A DNA stretch of 64,000 nt from Prorocentrum cordatum (GCA_963575745.1 CAUYUJ010014335.1:18501-82500); one strand, 5' to 3'. Positions 21,912 to 32,480 are shown, counted from the first letter of the stretch. Numbers and translations: made by a program. The notes: generated from the sequence alone by a model not told the origin.

Positions 21912-22109
21912 TTAAGTCGGGCCTGTCCCCCTACAGGGGGATTTTCGCTGAAAAATGAAAAAAATACCCCAAAAATGCACCAACAAGGTAAAAAAAAAAA
22001 AAAAAAAAAAAAAAACGTCCCCAGACTATTTTTGGAGTATCTTTGATGCATTAAAAAAAAGAAATAAAAATCAGCGAAAATACCCCTGTATGGGGGACAG
22101 GCCCGACTT
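21912..22109 (+). mobile_element. Family A MITE-like element, copy 4, with internal poly-A
   Basis: The ends TTAAGTCGGGCCTGTCCCCC and GGGGGACAGGCCCGACTT are near-perfect. The copy is about 198 bp. Much of the extra length is a run of about 25 As at 21990-22014, absent from other copies. Confidence 0.9.
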
Positions 22110-22234
22110 CACGCCAGGCGCGCGAGGCCGACGGGGCCGCCGTGAGCGGGCCTCCCTGGCTTCCGCCCCCGGCCCCGAGGTTCATTCCTCCCCTCGAGGA
22201 GGGCCTGGAGCGAGCAGGGTGCCCCCGCGAGGGG
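22110..22234. other. Unassigned spacer
   Basis: Short GC-rich interval. Confidence 0.35.
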
Positions 22235-22445
22235 GATGGCTCGGGCCGGACGAAAGGGGGGGACAGGGAAAGGGGGGGGATACGACATCTGCTGCATGCA
22301 GCTGATTTCGGCCCCACCGAGGGACCCATTCCTCGATGCATGGCCGCCTCCGGCGCCGGGAGGCGCCGGGGAAGTCAGCTACGTGAGCCGATTCTCAAAG
22401 CCGCCCTTTGCTATCCCCCCCTTTCGCCCTGCCCGAATGGCTGGT
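22235..22445. mobile_element. Family Z element, copy 1
   Basis: The left GGCCGGACGAAAGGGGGGGA and the right CCCCCCTTTCGCCCTGCCCG are complementary. The interior (CATTCCTCGATGCATGGCCG, GGCGCCGGGAGGCGCC, CAGCTACGTGAGCCGA) matches 37650-37812. Confidence 0.7.
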
Positions 22446-22729
22446 CGGTTGGCTCGCTTATCCTCAGGTGCTGCCCACTGATCTTCCGAACACGTGCCGC
22501 ACTCTGAAAGTGCACGCAACGGCTCCTTACTGCACATGGCCAATGGAAGGTCCCGCCGGGTCCATGGCTGCATACGTATGGTTCCTTCTCTGAGCCAAGA
22601 GAGTGTCAGCACGTGGGTCGGGAAATACATAAATTCATTAAACTTCGCTGCTTGGCGAAAATCCTGCAAACCTATCGGGTTGACACCCGATCGTGCTCGA
22701 TCATGTGACAGAGTACGGGAGCCCATGTC
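22446..22729. other. Unassigned spacer
   Basis: No gene or repeat partner recognised. Confidence 0.4.
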
Positions 22730-22975
22730 AAGCAGTTGCGAAGCGTCATGGCTCGCCTATATGCCCACCACAGAATGTAATAAGAACCTTTTGTGGTCTG
22801 CACGAAATGTTCTTAGAACGTGTGTGGCTGATACTGTCTTGGTTTAACACATCGGCGTTATGTTGTTTCAGAACATTTTTTGTTGTTGTCGAAAATTTCT
22901 GGGTTCTAAGAACATATCGTGGTAGGCCTATAGGAGTGCTGGGACGGACGGTCGATCCTTTCTCAACCATGGGAG
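22730..22975 (+). repeat. Dispersed repeat family I, copy 1
   Basis: It shares GCGAAGCGTCATGGCTCGCC, TGCACGAAATGTTCTTAGAA and a CATATCGTGGTAGGCCTATA stretch with 52822-53065. The motifs GTTCTTAGAAC and GTTCTAAGAAC form an internal inverted repeat. Confidence 0.75.
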
Positions 22976-23095
22976 AACTTACCGCCGGGAACCGCCGAGG
23001 CCAAACGAAAACCTTGTTGACTGGGGACTGTTCGATGACGTCGTTTTCCCGGCAACAAGGGAAGGACAACTGGACTAACATGCAACATGCAAGTT
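22976..23095. other. Unassigned spacer
   Basis: Short interval before a family A copy. Confidence 0.35.
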
Positions 23096-23253
23096 TTATG
23101 TCGGGCCTGTCCCTCTACTAAAGGAATGTACAAAACTAGTTAAAAAATAGTCGGGGGGCGATTTTTCGACTATTGCGGATCATGATTGGGTTTTGTTTTA
23201 TTGTGTGTTATTTTTCGTCCAAAATCGTCTTGTATGGGACATGCCCGACCTAA
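23096..23253 (+). mobile_element. Family A MITE-like element, copy 5
   Basis: The left end is TTATGTCGGGCCTGTCCCTC and the right end is GGGACATGCCCGACCTAA. Internal ATAGTCGGGGGGCGATTTTT and TTCGTCCAAAATCGTCTTG agree with the family. Confidence 0.9.
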
Positions 23254-23465
23254 AGCAAGTTGCAGATCAGATGTGTGAATTCAGACCATCTACAACCATG
23301 AACGTGCCACGCTGCAACCGATTATGCCTTGGCGTTGCCCACAAGTTGTTCTGAGATGTTTCGTTTGACGTGTCGTGCTTGTTATTGTGTATACATCGTA
23401 TGGTTGAGTTGTTTGGTTTGAAACGAGTTGAGCTGTACTGAATTACAGATTTGGCATTGCTCTTC
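23254..23465. other. Unassigned spacer
   Basis: AT-richer than its surroundings. No gene recognised. Confidence 0.4.
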
Positions 23466-23672
23466 ATTGCAGTTGTTAGTGGTGGTGGTGTTGTGGTTGT
23501 TGTCGTCGTCGTGGTCGTTGTTGTGGTCGTTGTTGTTGGCTGTGTTGTTGGTGTTGGTGTTGGTGTTCTTGTCATTGTTGTTGTTGTCGTTGTTGTTGGT
23601 GGTGTTGTTGCGGTTGTTGTTGTTGCTGCTGTTGTTGTTGCTGTGGTTGTTGCTGCTGCTGTTGTTGTTTTT
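23466..23672. repeat. (GTT/GTC)n degenerate trinucleotide tract
   Basis: About 200 bp of GTTGTTGTCGTTG-type repeats. It translates as poly-Val on + and poly-Thr or poly-Asn on -, and is not coding. Confidence 0.9.
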
Positions 23673-24206
23673 TTCCACTGTCCTGGATTGCACCGCATTG
23701 CATTTACATTGCACGGCTCTGCGTTATGTTGGGGGTTTGGAGCTTCGAGGAAGGGGGGTCATCCTCATGTAGCTCAGCTCGGCGACCAAGTCGCCGCAGG
23801 TCATCCTGCACCAACACTATATAAGTCCCCTATGCCGACCCTCATGCCACGGAGTCCGACCTGAAGACGAATACGTCCACGAGCTCGCTTTGAAGACGGG
23901 GAGCCCACGTGGGCATAATCTGGAGGAGGGCGAATTGAGACAAGTATGGTCGGCCTTGGGGCCTTCGGGTGCGGGGGTGCCCACGTCTCAACGGCTGGAC
24001 GCTGCTTGGAGAATTGGTGCGTTCAGTATCTGAGAGAGGTCTGGGGATCGATTTTGAGCTACCATTGTCTCAAATCGCCCTGCTCCGAATAGTACAGCAG
24101 ATCGCTTCACGCATTCCGTTGGCCTTGTTGCGCAGGTGTTTTCAGCCTCTGGGCCACAAATGCGCGTCATGCCCCCCCCCCTTCCCCATCCCCCATTACG
24201 TAAGCT
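23673..24206. other. Unassigned spacer
   Basis: No repeat partner recognised. It lies within a spurious 614-residue ORF that continues through the GTC tract. Confidence 0.4.
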
Positions 24207-24333
24207 TGGCATCGTTCGGACGTGTGCATTTTTTCTCGGCGAGAACAATTGAGGACCATCCTGGACCATCGAGCAACAAAACACGCGTGAAACCGAAAAA
24301 TGCACGGGAACCAGACGTCCGAGCGACGGCAAG
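24207..24333. mobile_element. Family H inverted-repeat element, copy 2
   Basis: TTGGCATCGTTCGGACGTGT on the left and ACGTCCGAGCGACGGCAAG on the right are complementary ends. A possible 4-bp TAAG repeat flanks the element. The interior GGACCATCCTGGACCATCGA matches copy 3. Confidence 0.85.
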
Positions 24334-24385
24334 TAAGCCCCCCTCCCTTCCTCCGGCGCTGCCATTGAGATGTTCGCAGGCTATT
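24334..24385. other. Short spacer
   Basis: Between the family H copy and the GTC array. Confidence 0.3.
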
Positions 24386-24853
24386 GTGGCTTTCATGGTC
24401 GTCGTCGTGCCCGAGTGCCTCGCAGGGCCTGCCAACGCTTCCAGAGGCCTCCAAAGATCTCGTGAGATCTCGGGAGACCTCTGTAGACCTTCAGAGGCGC
24501 CCGTCGTCGTCGTCCCCGTCCCCGTCCCCATTCCCGTCGTCGTTGTCGTCGTCGTCCTCGTCGTCCTCGTCGTCGTCGATGTCATCGTCATCGTTGTTGC
24601 CGTCGTCGTCGTCACCGTCGTCGTCGTGATCGTCCCTTTAATCATCGTCGTCCGCGTCCCTGTCGTCCTCGTCCTCGTCCTCGTGGTGGTCGTCGTCCTC
24701 GTCGTCGTCGCCGCTGAGAGCATCGAAGTGCCTCCGGACGCATCCAGAGGTCTGACGAGACCTGCTCAGGCCTCTGGAGACCTCCAGAGACCTATAGTGG
24801 CGGCCGTCTTCGGTCTCGTCCTCCTCGTCGTCGTCGTCGCCGTCATCGTCCTC

Positions 24854-24885
<32 letters not shown>

Positions 24886-25500
24886 TGTCGTCCTCGTCGT
24901 TATCGTCGTCATCGTCGTCGTCGTTCTCGTCATCGTTGTCGTCCTCGACCTCGTCGTCGTCATCCCCATCCTCGTTCTTATCCTCGCCCTCGTCGTCTTC
25001 GTCGAGGGCTTCGAATGGCCTCCAGACGCCTCCAGAGGTCTCCGGAGACCTCCTTCGGCCTCCGGGGACCTCTGGAGACCTTCACAGGCGGCCGTTGTCC
25101 TCGTCGTCGTCCTCCCCGTCCTCGTCCTCGTCGTCATCGTCGTCCTCGTCCCCGTCCTCGTCCCCGTCCTCGCCTCGTGCCTGTCGTCGTCGTTGTCCTC
25201 GTCCTCGTCGTCGTCGTCGTCGTATTCGTCGTCGCCGAGGGCCTCGAAGGGCCCTCAGACGTCTCCACAGGTTTCCAGAAACCTTCTCAGGCCTCCGACG
25301 ACCTTCAGAGGCGTCCATCGTCGTCCTCGTCCTCGTCCTCGTCCTTGTCGTCAGCCTCGTCCTCGTCTTTGTCCCCATCCCCGTCCATATCCCTGTCCCC
25401 GTCCGTGTCCTCGTCCTCGTCGTCGTCGACGTTACCGTTGTCGTCGTCGTTGTCGTTGTCATCCGGCGATCGGGCGTCCTCGTCGTCCAGCAGACGTCGA
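24386..25500. repeat. Higher-order (GTC)n array
   Basis: GTC/GTT trinucleotide blocks of about 180-200 bp alternate with an ~80-90-bp conserved block. That block is rich in GAGGCCTCC, TCCAGAGG and GGAGACCT and ends AGAGGCG(C/G)CC. Blocks lie at about 24420-24505, 24712-24805, 24998-25095 and 25240-25315. The resulting 614-residue ORF (poly-Val/Ser/Arg) is an artefact. Confidence 0.85.
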
Positions 25501-26633
25501 AGGAGGGTGTGGGAAAAAACATCGTTGTGCTGCACGTATGCAATGCGCAGTACATAGGCGGTGTGGTGCACGCGGCTGCCGCAGTGCATACAGTGCTGCG
25601 CACTGTGGTGCTTGCTGTGATGGGTTCAGGCGCTGTGGTGCCGGAACCACACGGCGGGGGGGGGGGCGTTACGTGATGCCCCCCCGCCCCTTCCATAACG
25701 CCCGCCGTATGAACGAATACGGGAACCTGTCGTGTAGTGCGTATGTCAAGGAATCAATTGGTTACGACGAGCATCGATTGGCAACTTTGCGGCAAGCAGA
25801 GGTGACCACATAAACACAGAGGCCAGGTCCAGAGCAGAAGCAGATGCATGATTGCGTTCACACTGCCGATCTGAATGCTTCTTTTTGTTACCGTGCGAGT
25901 GCGCGTTGCACATGTATTGTTACGCCCACGACCTGCGAATCCAGGAGTTGGGAAAGTCCCAGCACAACCCTCATGCGGTGGGGCTTCATACCGGGTTTGT
26001 TCCGCACGTCATGCTTACAGCGAGGCGTTGTTAAGTGATGACCATACTGCCACATGAAGTTTCACACAGCTTACAGAATTCAGGTAGCGCAAGCCGTTGG
26101 TGATGTGATCTTCCGATCGGACTATGTTGGGCCGTGGGCGAACAGAGCCCGCCCAAATTGGGTCGAGCGAATAGTGTAGTAGTGAGGCGACTTGTCATGT
26201 AGCGCTTGCTGGTATTCGTCCGGCAAGGGCATTGGTTCTTGCATGGTCGACACCAGTTGATTGTGATATTGCACGTGGCACATTGGGTGTTTCGTTTACC
26301 AATGGTGATGTGTATTCTTAGTTTTGATTTTTGTTTCATGCCTGTGTGCAGCACAGTTCAATGTCACCGTGCACGCACGGGCTTGCAGGTGTCTGACGCG
26401 TGGAGCCTTGTTCAGCGAGTCGATCAAGCATATTGTTTTCATGTGCACTTGTTCAGCGCACGCCACTTCTTTCTTGGTTTACAGCAGCGGCTCGGTAATT
26501 CGTTCACCCACCGTCAGAATCATCGCAATGGTTTCGGGGGCAGGCTACTTGCGTCAATGTCGCGATGTCCAGCGCACTTACGCCAATCGACGAGGACGAC
26601 TTCAAGGTGTCGCATCATTGCGGGGGGTACCTT
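25501..26633. other. Unassigned spacer
   Basis: About 1.1 kb of less repetitive sequence with GTGCTG/GCAGTG repeats near 25555-25640. No exon or domain recognised. Confidence 0.4.
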
Positions 26634-26802
26634 TGCAAGGGCTCCCAGGAGGGCGCGAAGTTATTCGCGCTTCGCGCTTCGCCGTCCTCCTTCCTCCTCC
26701 CCCTCCTCCTCGTCCTCCTCTTCTCCCCCTTGGGGGGCGGCGCGAGAGCGCGAAGTTATTCGCGCTTCGCGCAGCGCGAAGCGCGAACTTAGGAGCCCTT
26801 GC
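26634..26802. mobile_element. Family K fold-back element with pyrimidine core
   Basis: The ends GCAAGGGCTCCCAGGAGG plus GCGCGAAGTTATTCGCGC face GCGCGAAGCGCGAACTTAGG plus AGCCCTTGC. The centre is a TCCTCC-rich tract (about 26690-26730). Only one copy was seen. Confidence 0.7.
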
Positions 26803-27231
26803 TTTGTGTTGTTACCAGCGGTGTCCGCATGTAGAGCAGTTCTGCAATCCAACACGTCGCTATCTGAGCGTCCACTAACCACACAGAAGCCCGGCGACGG
26901 CCGGCAAACCCGTGGCTGCTAAAACCGAGCTCTGTGTTTTTTTTTCCTTCGGGAAGCAGCCCGCTTCTCATTTCGCGCGTTGAGTTTGATTCCGGGAATC
27001 TTTGTTTCTTCCAGGATGGCCTTTTTAGCGGCCACCCATGTGCCAGCGGTCGCCCAGCTCCCGAACGTCGCTATCTGAACGTCCACTATGCTTACACAGT
27101 GCTTGCACTCGGGGGGGGGTCCAGCTCGTGCTTCCGAAGTGCTGGCCACCGACGCCCGGACTCGGGCCCTTCTCTCGCGGGGCTCGCACACTGGCAGCCC
27201 CTCCCCCCGCTGCCGCGTCGATAGATTGAGG
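26803..27231. other. Spacer with a short direct repeat
   Basis: ACGTCGCTATCTGAGCGTCC (near 26856) and ACGTCGCTATCTGAACGTCC (near 27064) form an imperfect direct repeat about 208 bp apart. No gene recognised. Confidence 0.45.
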
Positions 27232-27423
27232 TTATGTCGGGCGTGTCTTCCTACAGGGGGATTTTCGACGGAAAAAATAAAATACACCCAAAATGCACCA
27301 CACATGTCCACAAATGTTCAAAAAATAGTCCCCAGACTATTTTGGGACTATTGTTTGATTATTTTTTTGATATTTTCAAATTTTCGTCGAAAATCCCCCT
27401 CTAGGTGGACAGGCCCGACTTAA
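27232..27423 (+). mobile_element. Family A MITE-like element, copy 6
   Basis: TTATGTCGGGCGTGTCTTCC and AGGTGGACAGGCCCGACTTA form the ends. The internal AGTCCCCAGACTATTTTGGG is in the reverse sense of the usual marker, so the core orientation differs from most copies. Confidence 0.9.
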
Positions 27424-27572
27424 GAGTGAGGGCGTCGCGGAATGGCCACCGCCACCGCCATCCCCTTTTCAGATGTCGAGCCCGTCGCGCGGCAGCAGCG
27501 GTCCATTTCTGGGTGCGGCCCCAGGGTCCCGCCCGCACGTTGGTCTTGTGCGAGGGGGGAGGGGCGCAGCAT
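27424..27572. other. Spacer between two family A copies
   Basis: No feature recognised. Confidence 0.35.
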
Positions 27573-27731
27573 CAAGTCGGGCCTGTCCCCCTACAGGAGG
27601 GATGCTCAAGAATAGTCCAGAAAAATAGTCCGGGGACGATGTCTCACTATTTCAGAACATCTGTTTAGTGATGTTTTTTCTTTGAACAAAACCAGATCGC
27701 TCGAGATCCCCCTGCAGGGGGGCACGCCCCG
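27573..27731 (+). mobile_element. Family A MITE-like element, copy 7
   Basis: The left end CAAGTCGGGCCTGTCCCCCT is good and the right end (GCAGGGGGGCACGCCCCG) is decayed. The internal AGTCCGGGGACGATGTC marker is present. Confidence 0.85.
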
Positions 27732-28659
27732 GGGGGATGCAGGCTCTGGTGTGCGCCCGTCGGGCCTGCCCCCGTGCGCCTCGCGCCTGGCTCCTCGGCC
27801 CGGCCGCGCTGGGCCTGCTCGTGCGCTGCCCGCGGTGGGGCGTCGCGACTGTCCCCCTTCTCCTCCTCGTCCTCCTCCTCCTCCTCGTCCTCCTCCTCCT
27901 CCTCCTTCCTCCCTTCTTAGCTCGCTCCTCGATGGCTGCCTGTCGGAGGCCCAGAGGTTGACGACAACACCAATATCGGCGGTGTGCCTCCACCGAGGGA
28001 ACGTGACCCCGACCTCGGTGGTGGTGGCAATATTCGGGCTCGTGGGTGCCCTCAAGGTTTCCACCGACACCGAGAGCGAGGATCACCTTCCCCCTGTGGA
28101 GGCGAACCCCCCTGTGATGGTGTCGGTGCCCATTTCCAAGCCTCCAACCCGGGGGTTCGCGGCCACGGTGTGTCCCGTTCGGGGGGGGGGTCGCGCAGTC
28201 GTGGGTGCGGTCGTGGGGCCCTTCCCGCGCGCTGCGCGAGCGGGACGCACACGCTTCGGTGCGGGGTGTCCTTGCGCTTCCGGCCACCCCCGACGTCCTG
28301 CGGGGCGGTCCAGGAAGCTCCCCGGGGATCTTGAAGAGGGGCCCCTTGGGGTGCTCTTTGAGGCCATGGTGGAGGCTTGAATTTCAAGCAAGCGATGCCC
28401 CCTGGGCATCTGGACAAGTCGCGCGGGGCTCCCCAGGAACGCCCAGTCGGAGTGCCCTATTGGAGAGGTTATCATATTCAACGGCATTTTGGGACTGGAG
28501 GACGTTCCCTTCAGCGCCTCGCGTCACGGTGGCCAAATCAGTGCCGATGGTCGAATGTAACATACTTGTTTTCGGAATGTGAGTGATATTGGCTCGCGTA
28601 CGCCAGGCTGTTAACGGCACCTTCCGAGGTTTGGGATTTTTGTTGGTGATTTCGTAAGA
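27732..28659. other. Unassigned GC-rich spacer with CTCCTC tract
   Basis: Pyrimidine repeats lie at 27858-27912. Overlapping ORFs on both strands (for example 27682-28380) show no recognisable domain. A CACCGA/TCGGTG inverted motif occurs around 27990-28070. Confidence 0.4.
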
Positions 28660-28947
28660 GTGGGACGCCATGGGCAATTACAGCAGCAGCCAAATCTCAG
28701 GAGGTTGAGATGTACTGGGTGGGACCGTGTGGGGAATGCCCATGCCACTTCAGACTGGAACCCAGGCCGAGGCCCTATGGGCGAGGTCATCTGGGCAGCG
28801 ACCGACGGCGTTACCCTGTGGGATGCCGATGGTGGCTACAGCTTTCCTGGTTTGCGCGCGTTCGGAGCGAAGCAGAAATACGGAGACGAGGACTACACAT
28901 GGTTGACCCAGCCCACTTTTGTCGACGGGTCTCGCGTGGGATGCTGA
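28660..28947 (+). CDS. Hypothetical ORF, 95 residues
   Basis: This is an open frame in a stretch that shares no repeat family with the rest of the window. The C-terminal half (GEVIWAATDGVTLWDADGGY, then SFPGLRAFGAKQKYGDEDYT) has protein-like composition with Trp, Tyr and acidic residues. It is less biased than the GC-driven frames around it. No domain is recognised, and no SL relict or splice signals were found. It could be an exon fragment or a chance frame. Confidence 0.2.
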   Translation: MGRHGQLQQQPNLRRLRCTGWDRVGNAHATSDWNPGRGPMGEVIWAATDGVTLWDADGGYSFPGLRAFGAKQKYGDEDYTWLTQPTFVDGSRVGC

Positions 28948-29584
28948 GCCCTCCCTCGCCCCCTTGTGCCCGCTGATCGCGGTGTGAGTCGACCTGGCTT
29001 GGCACCACCTCCCGTGCTGCACAGCTGCGGCGTGGGGGGGCCACAGTCGCGGCACCGCGACAAAGTCAGGTGCACTGCTCACCGCTGCTCACCTCGCCAC
29101 CACAAAATGTATCGGGTAGGGGATCGATGGCAGCACTGAATTACCCCATAAGTTGTTCTTCTGCCGATTCACAGCAAATCTCGTAGATCCACGGAACACT
29201 CTGCGCATTCGTCGTAGAGTCGACGACACAGTGAGTTTTTGTGTGAATCAATTATGTAGTCGATCCTTTATACTCGAGTTGAACATCTGACAGCACGACG
29301 CGAGCGCCGGCTCTCATTTGGCATGTGTTGAGGAGAAGGTGCATGTCGGTTCAGTAAACGGCAGCATGTGTAATACCTATTCGCATGGCATCCTTATGCT
29401 GCCACCGCTAGTCCTACTCTCACACCATTGATGTTCCCCGTGGCATTCGTGACAGCTTCAATGTTATCGGCACGCCAGCAGCTCGCAATCGCTAGAAACA
29501 GAGCGCAAGCCTTCATTGGGAAACGTTTTGCATTTCCACACCACTCCTGATACGTAGCACCCCGCAGTTGCGCACAAGAGTGAT
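28948..29584. other. Unassigned spacer
   Basis: No gene or repeat partner recognised. Confidence 0.4.
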
Positions 29585-29680
29585 GGGGGCAGACGCGGGG
29601 TGGGTCGCGGGTTGGTCGCGCGGTGGTTTGCGGAGTGGATCCCGGGTGGGTCGTGGGGGGGTCGCGGGCGAGGACGACAA
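29585..29680 (-). repeat. GGGTCGCGGG minisatellite
   Basis: Short array of GGGTCGCGGGTGGG-like units. It is the reverse complement of the CCCGCGACCCA array at 47.6-48.0 kb. Confidence 0.7.
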
Positions 29681-29835
29681 CAACAAAACAACAATACAAC
29701 ACACCACAACACAACACCACACAACAACAACAACAACACTTACAACATCAACACCACCACCAAAAACAACACCAACAACAACAAAATCAACAATTACAAC
29801 AGCAACAGCCACAGCAACAGCAGCAGCAAAAACAA
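29681..29835. repeat. (AAC)n / (AGC)n tract
   Basis: Degenerate ACAACAACA passing into CAGCAGCAG. It translates to poly-Gln, poly-Asn or poly-Thr and is not coding. Confidence 0.9.
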
Positions 29836-30104
29836 GCGCAGTACTAGTTTAAGGTTGTTCCATCTTATCTACTCGCGTGCCATTCAAGACGTATATCCCC
29901 TAACCCTTGGTACCCTCCTTGTTCGTCTTCCATACCCCTTTCTTCGGGGTATGTTTTCCCAATCTGCGGCGTGTGGTTGGCGCAGCCCCCTAAAACAGAG
30001 GAAGGAGGAACGGATTGAAGAAACAAGTGGGAGGGAAAAGGGATGAAGCAAGAGAGAAATCTGCAGGAAAAGAGTAGGAGCAGCAGCAATAGCGGCAGAA
30101 TCAG
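29836..30104. other. Unassigned spacer
   Basis: No feature recognised. Confidence 0.35.
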
Positions 30105-30450
30105 CCTGGCGTGTCGGGCGGGCGGACCCGATCGTGCAGGTCGGGCGGGCGGGCCCAGACGGCCAGGGCGAGCGGGCGGGTCGCTAAAGCGTCGACCCAT
30201 CATGAAGGAAGTTTCGAGCGACAACGCGGTTCCCAGGTAGACCGTAAGGAAATCCAGAGAGAGAGAGAGAGAGAGAGAGTGAGAGAGAGCGTGATTGTTC
30301 GAGTCTTGGGGGCACGGCGCCGCAATGAATAATTAGGCAGCTCCACGCGAGAGCGCGATTCCTGGATCGAGTATGAGGAAGTCCCGCACGAGAGCGCGAA
30401 TCTGAGATGTCGGGCGGGAGCCGCTATTGTTGTAAACCGGGGGCCAGGGG
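30105..30450 (+). repeat. Dispersed repeat family S, copy 1, with (GA)n core
   Basis: GGCGGGCGGACCC motifs and AAAGCGTCGACCCATCATG are followed by (GA)n at 30256-30290, then GAGCGTGATTGTTCGAGTCT, GAGAGCGCGA motifs and GGCGGGAGCCGCTATTGTTG. The same order occurs at 55605-56160, where the central microsatellite is (TCC)n instead. Confidence 0.7.
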
Positions 30451-30589
30451 CGTAGTTTGGTGACCACAGACGTTCCCGGATAAGCCTGGTGCCAGCCCCG
30501 GGCGGAGCACTTTAATGGAGAAAACAATGGTCACGGGGGGATCAACTGTACTTATGATCTTGCACAGCTGTGCTCTAGAGCTCGGACCT
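30451..30589. other. Unassigned spacer
   Basis: No feature recognised. Confidence 0.35.
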
Positions 30590-31290
30590 CTTGAGTTTCG
30601 TTCGTTCGTCGTCGTCCCTGGCCCCTGGTCCGGTCCTGGCCCTGGACCCAACCTCCACCCCGGGTCCTGGCCCCAGCCCCCCTTGCCCCGGTAGCCCTGG
30701 CTCTGGACCCAGCCTCCCCCTCCATGACCCTGGCCCCAGTCCCCCTCGCCCTGGACCCTTTTCTTTCGTTCGTCGTCGTCCCTCTGGTCCTGGCGACCCC
30801 TGGCCCTGGCCCCAGCCCCTCTCGCCCCGGCCCTTTAATTTTGTGGTTCGTGGTTTGTCGTCGTCCCCCTGGCTGTGGCCCGCTTCCCCTCGCCCCCGTC
30901 CCCCTGGCTGTGGGCTGTGGCCCGCCCCCCCTCGCCCCCTCGCCCCAACCCGGACCTCTGGCCTCTGGTCCGAGCCACAGCCCTCTGGCCATTTCTGAAC
31001 TCAGCTTGTTTCCTGGCCTTGGCCCCACTCGCCCCGACCCTGGCCTTCGCTCCTCGCCCCGGACCGTGTATTTTCGTGGTTCGAACCCTGACCTCTGGCC
31101 CCTGGTCCGAGCTTGAGTCCCCCTTCCCCGGCCCTGGACCCCCACTCGCCCCGACCCTGGCCTTGGCGGCCTTGGCCCCAGCACTCCTCGCCCCGGACAC
31201 TTGAATTTCGTGGTTCCGTCCCCCTGGCTCTGGCCCCCCATCCCCTGGCCCTCTCGCCCCCCACATGCCCCTCCTCTTCCTTCTCTTCTC
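30590..31290 (+). repeat. CCTGGCCCTGGACCC minisatellite
   Basis: About 700 bp of degenerate units built from CTGGCCCTGG, CCCCTCGCCCC and TCTGGTCC. Larger periods are marked by repeated TCGTTCGTCGTCGTCCCTGG (about 30600 and 30765) and TTTGTGGTTCGTGG-like stretches. ORFs in five or six frames are products of the repeat. Confidence 0.8.
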
Positions 31291-31554
31291 AAATGTACAA
31301 GAGCCAGGGCACACGTGACACTTGTTTTTTCTTCAGGAAACAACCACATGTTTGTTCGCCCTCACGCGCCGTGCTTCTACATGCCACAGGAATCCATCCT
31401 GATGCCACCTCGCTCTTGAGGAAGCCAACTGAAAAGGGTGGCCGACATCTCCGCGCCCAGATCTTGCGCCCAAGGAGGTCGAGCAAACACCTCTCCTCAG
31501 ACATCGTCCCACTTCAGCTCGCACGACGCATAACACATCCGTGAAACGTTTGGG
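31291..31554. other. Unassigned spacer
   Basis: No feature recognised. Confidence 0.35.
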
Positions 31555-31765
31555 AGCGGTGAGGATTCGAAACACAAAGGATCCCAGCTCCAGGTGTAGG
31601 AACATACGTAAACCACCTAAGGATTGAAGCCCCAGTCGTAAACAGGAGCAGGAGTAAAGCTCCAGAGGAGTCGAGCCCCCGTCGAGGAGTAATGCGTAGG
31701 AACATCTATGAAGCACTGAGGGTTCGGGCCCCAGGAAAGGGCAGGTGAAATACAGGATTCGAGCT
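31555..31765 (+). repeat. ~101-bp degenerate tandem repeat
   Basis: GTAGGAACATACGTAAACCA (about 31595) and GTAGGAACATCTATGAAGCA (about 31696) head two diverged units. Each has GGATTCGA-like and CCCCAG motifs. Confidence 0.65.
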
Positions 31766-32015
31766 TCGGCGGAGGACTGGCGTCGCCTCTTGGGGCGAAG
31801 CTTGTGGGGGCGAAGCCTGCGTAGGGCCGGAAAGCCCTCCCGAGCACATATCCCAATGCAGAAAAGTGTCTCCTGGGATCTCTTGGGAGCTCCTGGGGCC
31901 TCCTGAGCCGAAAAGCGCTCCCAGACACAGATCTCCATACAGAAACATGTATTTTGGGTCATCTTGGGGGCGGGAGAGCCGAAAAGCGCCCCCCGGACAC
32001 ATACAGTCGGACCAA
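31766..32015 (+). repeat. ~70-bp degenerate tandem repeat, left part
   Basis: Units follow TCTCCTGGGATCTCTTGGGA, GAGCCGAAAAGCGCTCCC and an AGACACAGATCTCCATACAG stretch. The array continues at 32180-32480 beyond a dispersed repeat. Confidence 0.7.
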
Positions 32016-32170
32016 GGTAGAAGATCGAGGTCGGTTCGGGGAGGGTACCCTAATGTTCTTCGTGTTTGCTGGATGTTCCTTGTACACCCTGGGGAGGGTA
32101 CGCTCGGATGCTCTGTGTTTTGGCCAGCTGAGGGTCTCGTGTTCTTGAAGGATGTTCTTCTGGCCTAGGT
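32016..32170 (+). repeat. Dispersed repeat family R, copy 1
   Basis: AAGATCGAGGTCGGTTCGGG, CCTGGGGAGGGTACGCTCGG and GGATGTTCTTCTGGCCTAGG match 50526-50690 over about 155 bp. It sits inside the 70-bp array. Confidence 0.8.
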
Positions 32171-32480
32171 CCCCGTGTGTCCCAACACAGTGTCTATTGG
32201 GGCCTCCTGGGAGCGGATGGGAACGAAAAGGGCTCCCCGAAAACAGATCCCAACGTCAAACAATCTCTCCTGGGTTTTCCTGGGGGCGGGAGGGCCGGCC
32301 GAAAAACTTTGCCCGAACACATATCTTGAGACAGAAATGTGTCTCCTGGTGCTTCCTGGGAGCGGGAGGGCCTCAAAAGCTACCTGAACACATATCTACA
32401 TACAGAAAAGTGTATCCTGGGACATCCTGGGGAAGGAGTGGCCGAAAACGTTCCCCGAGCATATATGCCTGGAGCGTCCT
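32171..32480 (+). repeat. ~70-bp degenerate tandem repeat, right part
   Basis: Same unit as 31766-32015 (GGGAGCGGGAGGGCC, CGAACACATATCTTGAGACA, AAATGTGTCTCCTGG). About four copies. Confidence 0.7.

Noticed and set aside
23969-25813. 614-residue ORF
   Set aside because: Its length comes from stop-free GTC repeats and it runs through a family H element. The product is poly-Val, poly-Ser and poly-Arg.
30552-31349. 265-residue Gly/Arg-rich minus-strand ORF
   Set aside because: It is the complement of the CCTGGCCCTGG minisatellite, open in several frames.
31550-31770. tRNA-like GGTTCGAATCC-type motifs
   Set aside because: GGATTCGA and GGGTTCGGGCCCC motifs occur as parts of a 101-bp tandem repeat. 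No acceptor stem or anticodon arm could be formed. No tRNA was found elsewhere by eye, which is a weak negative.
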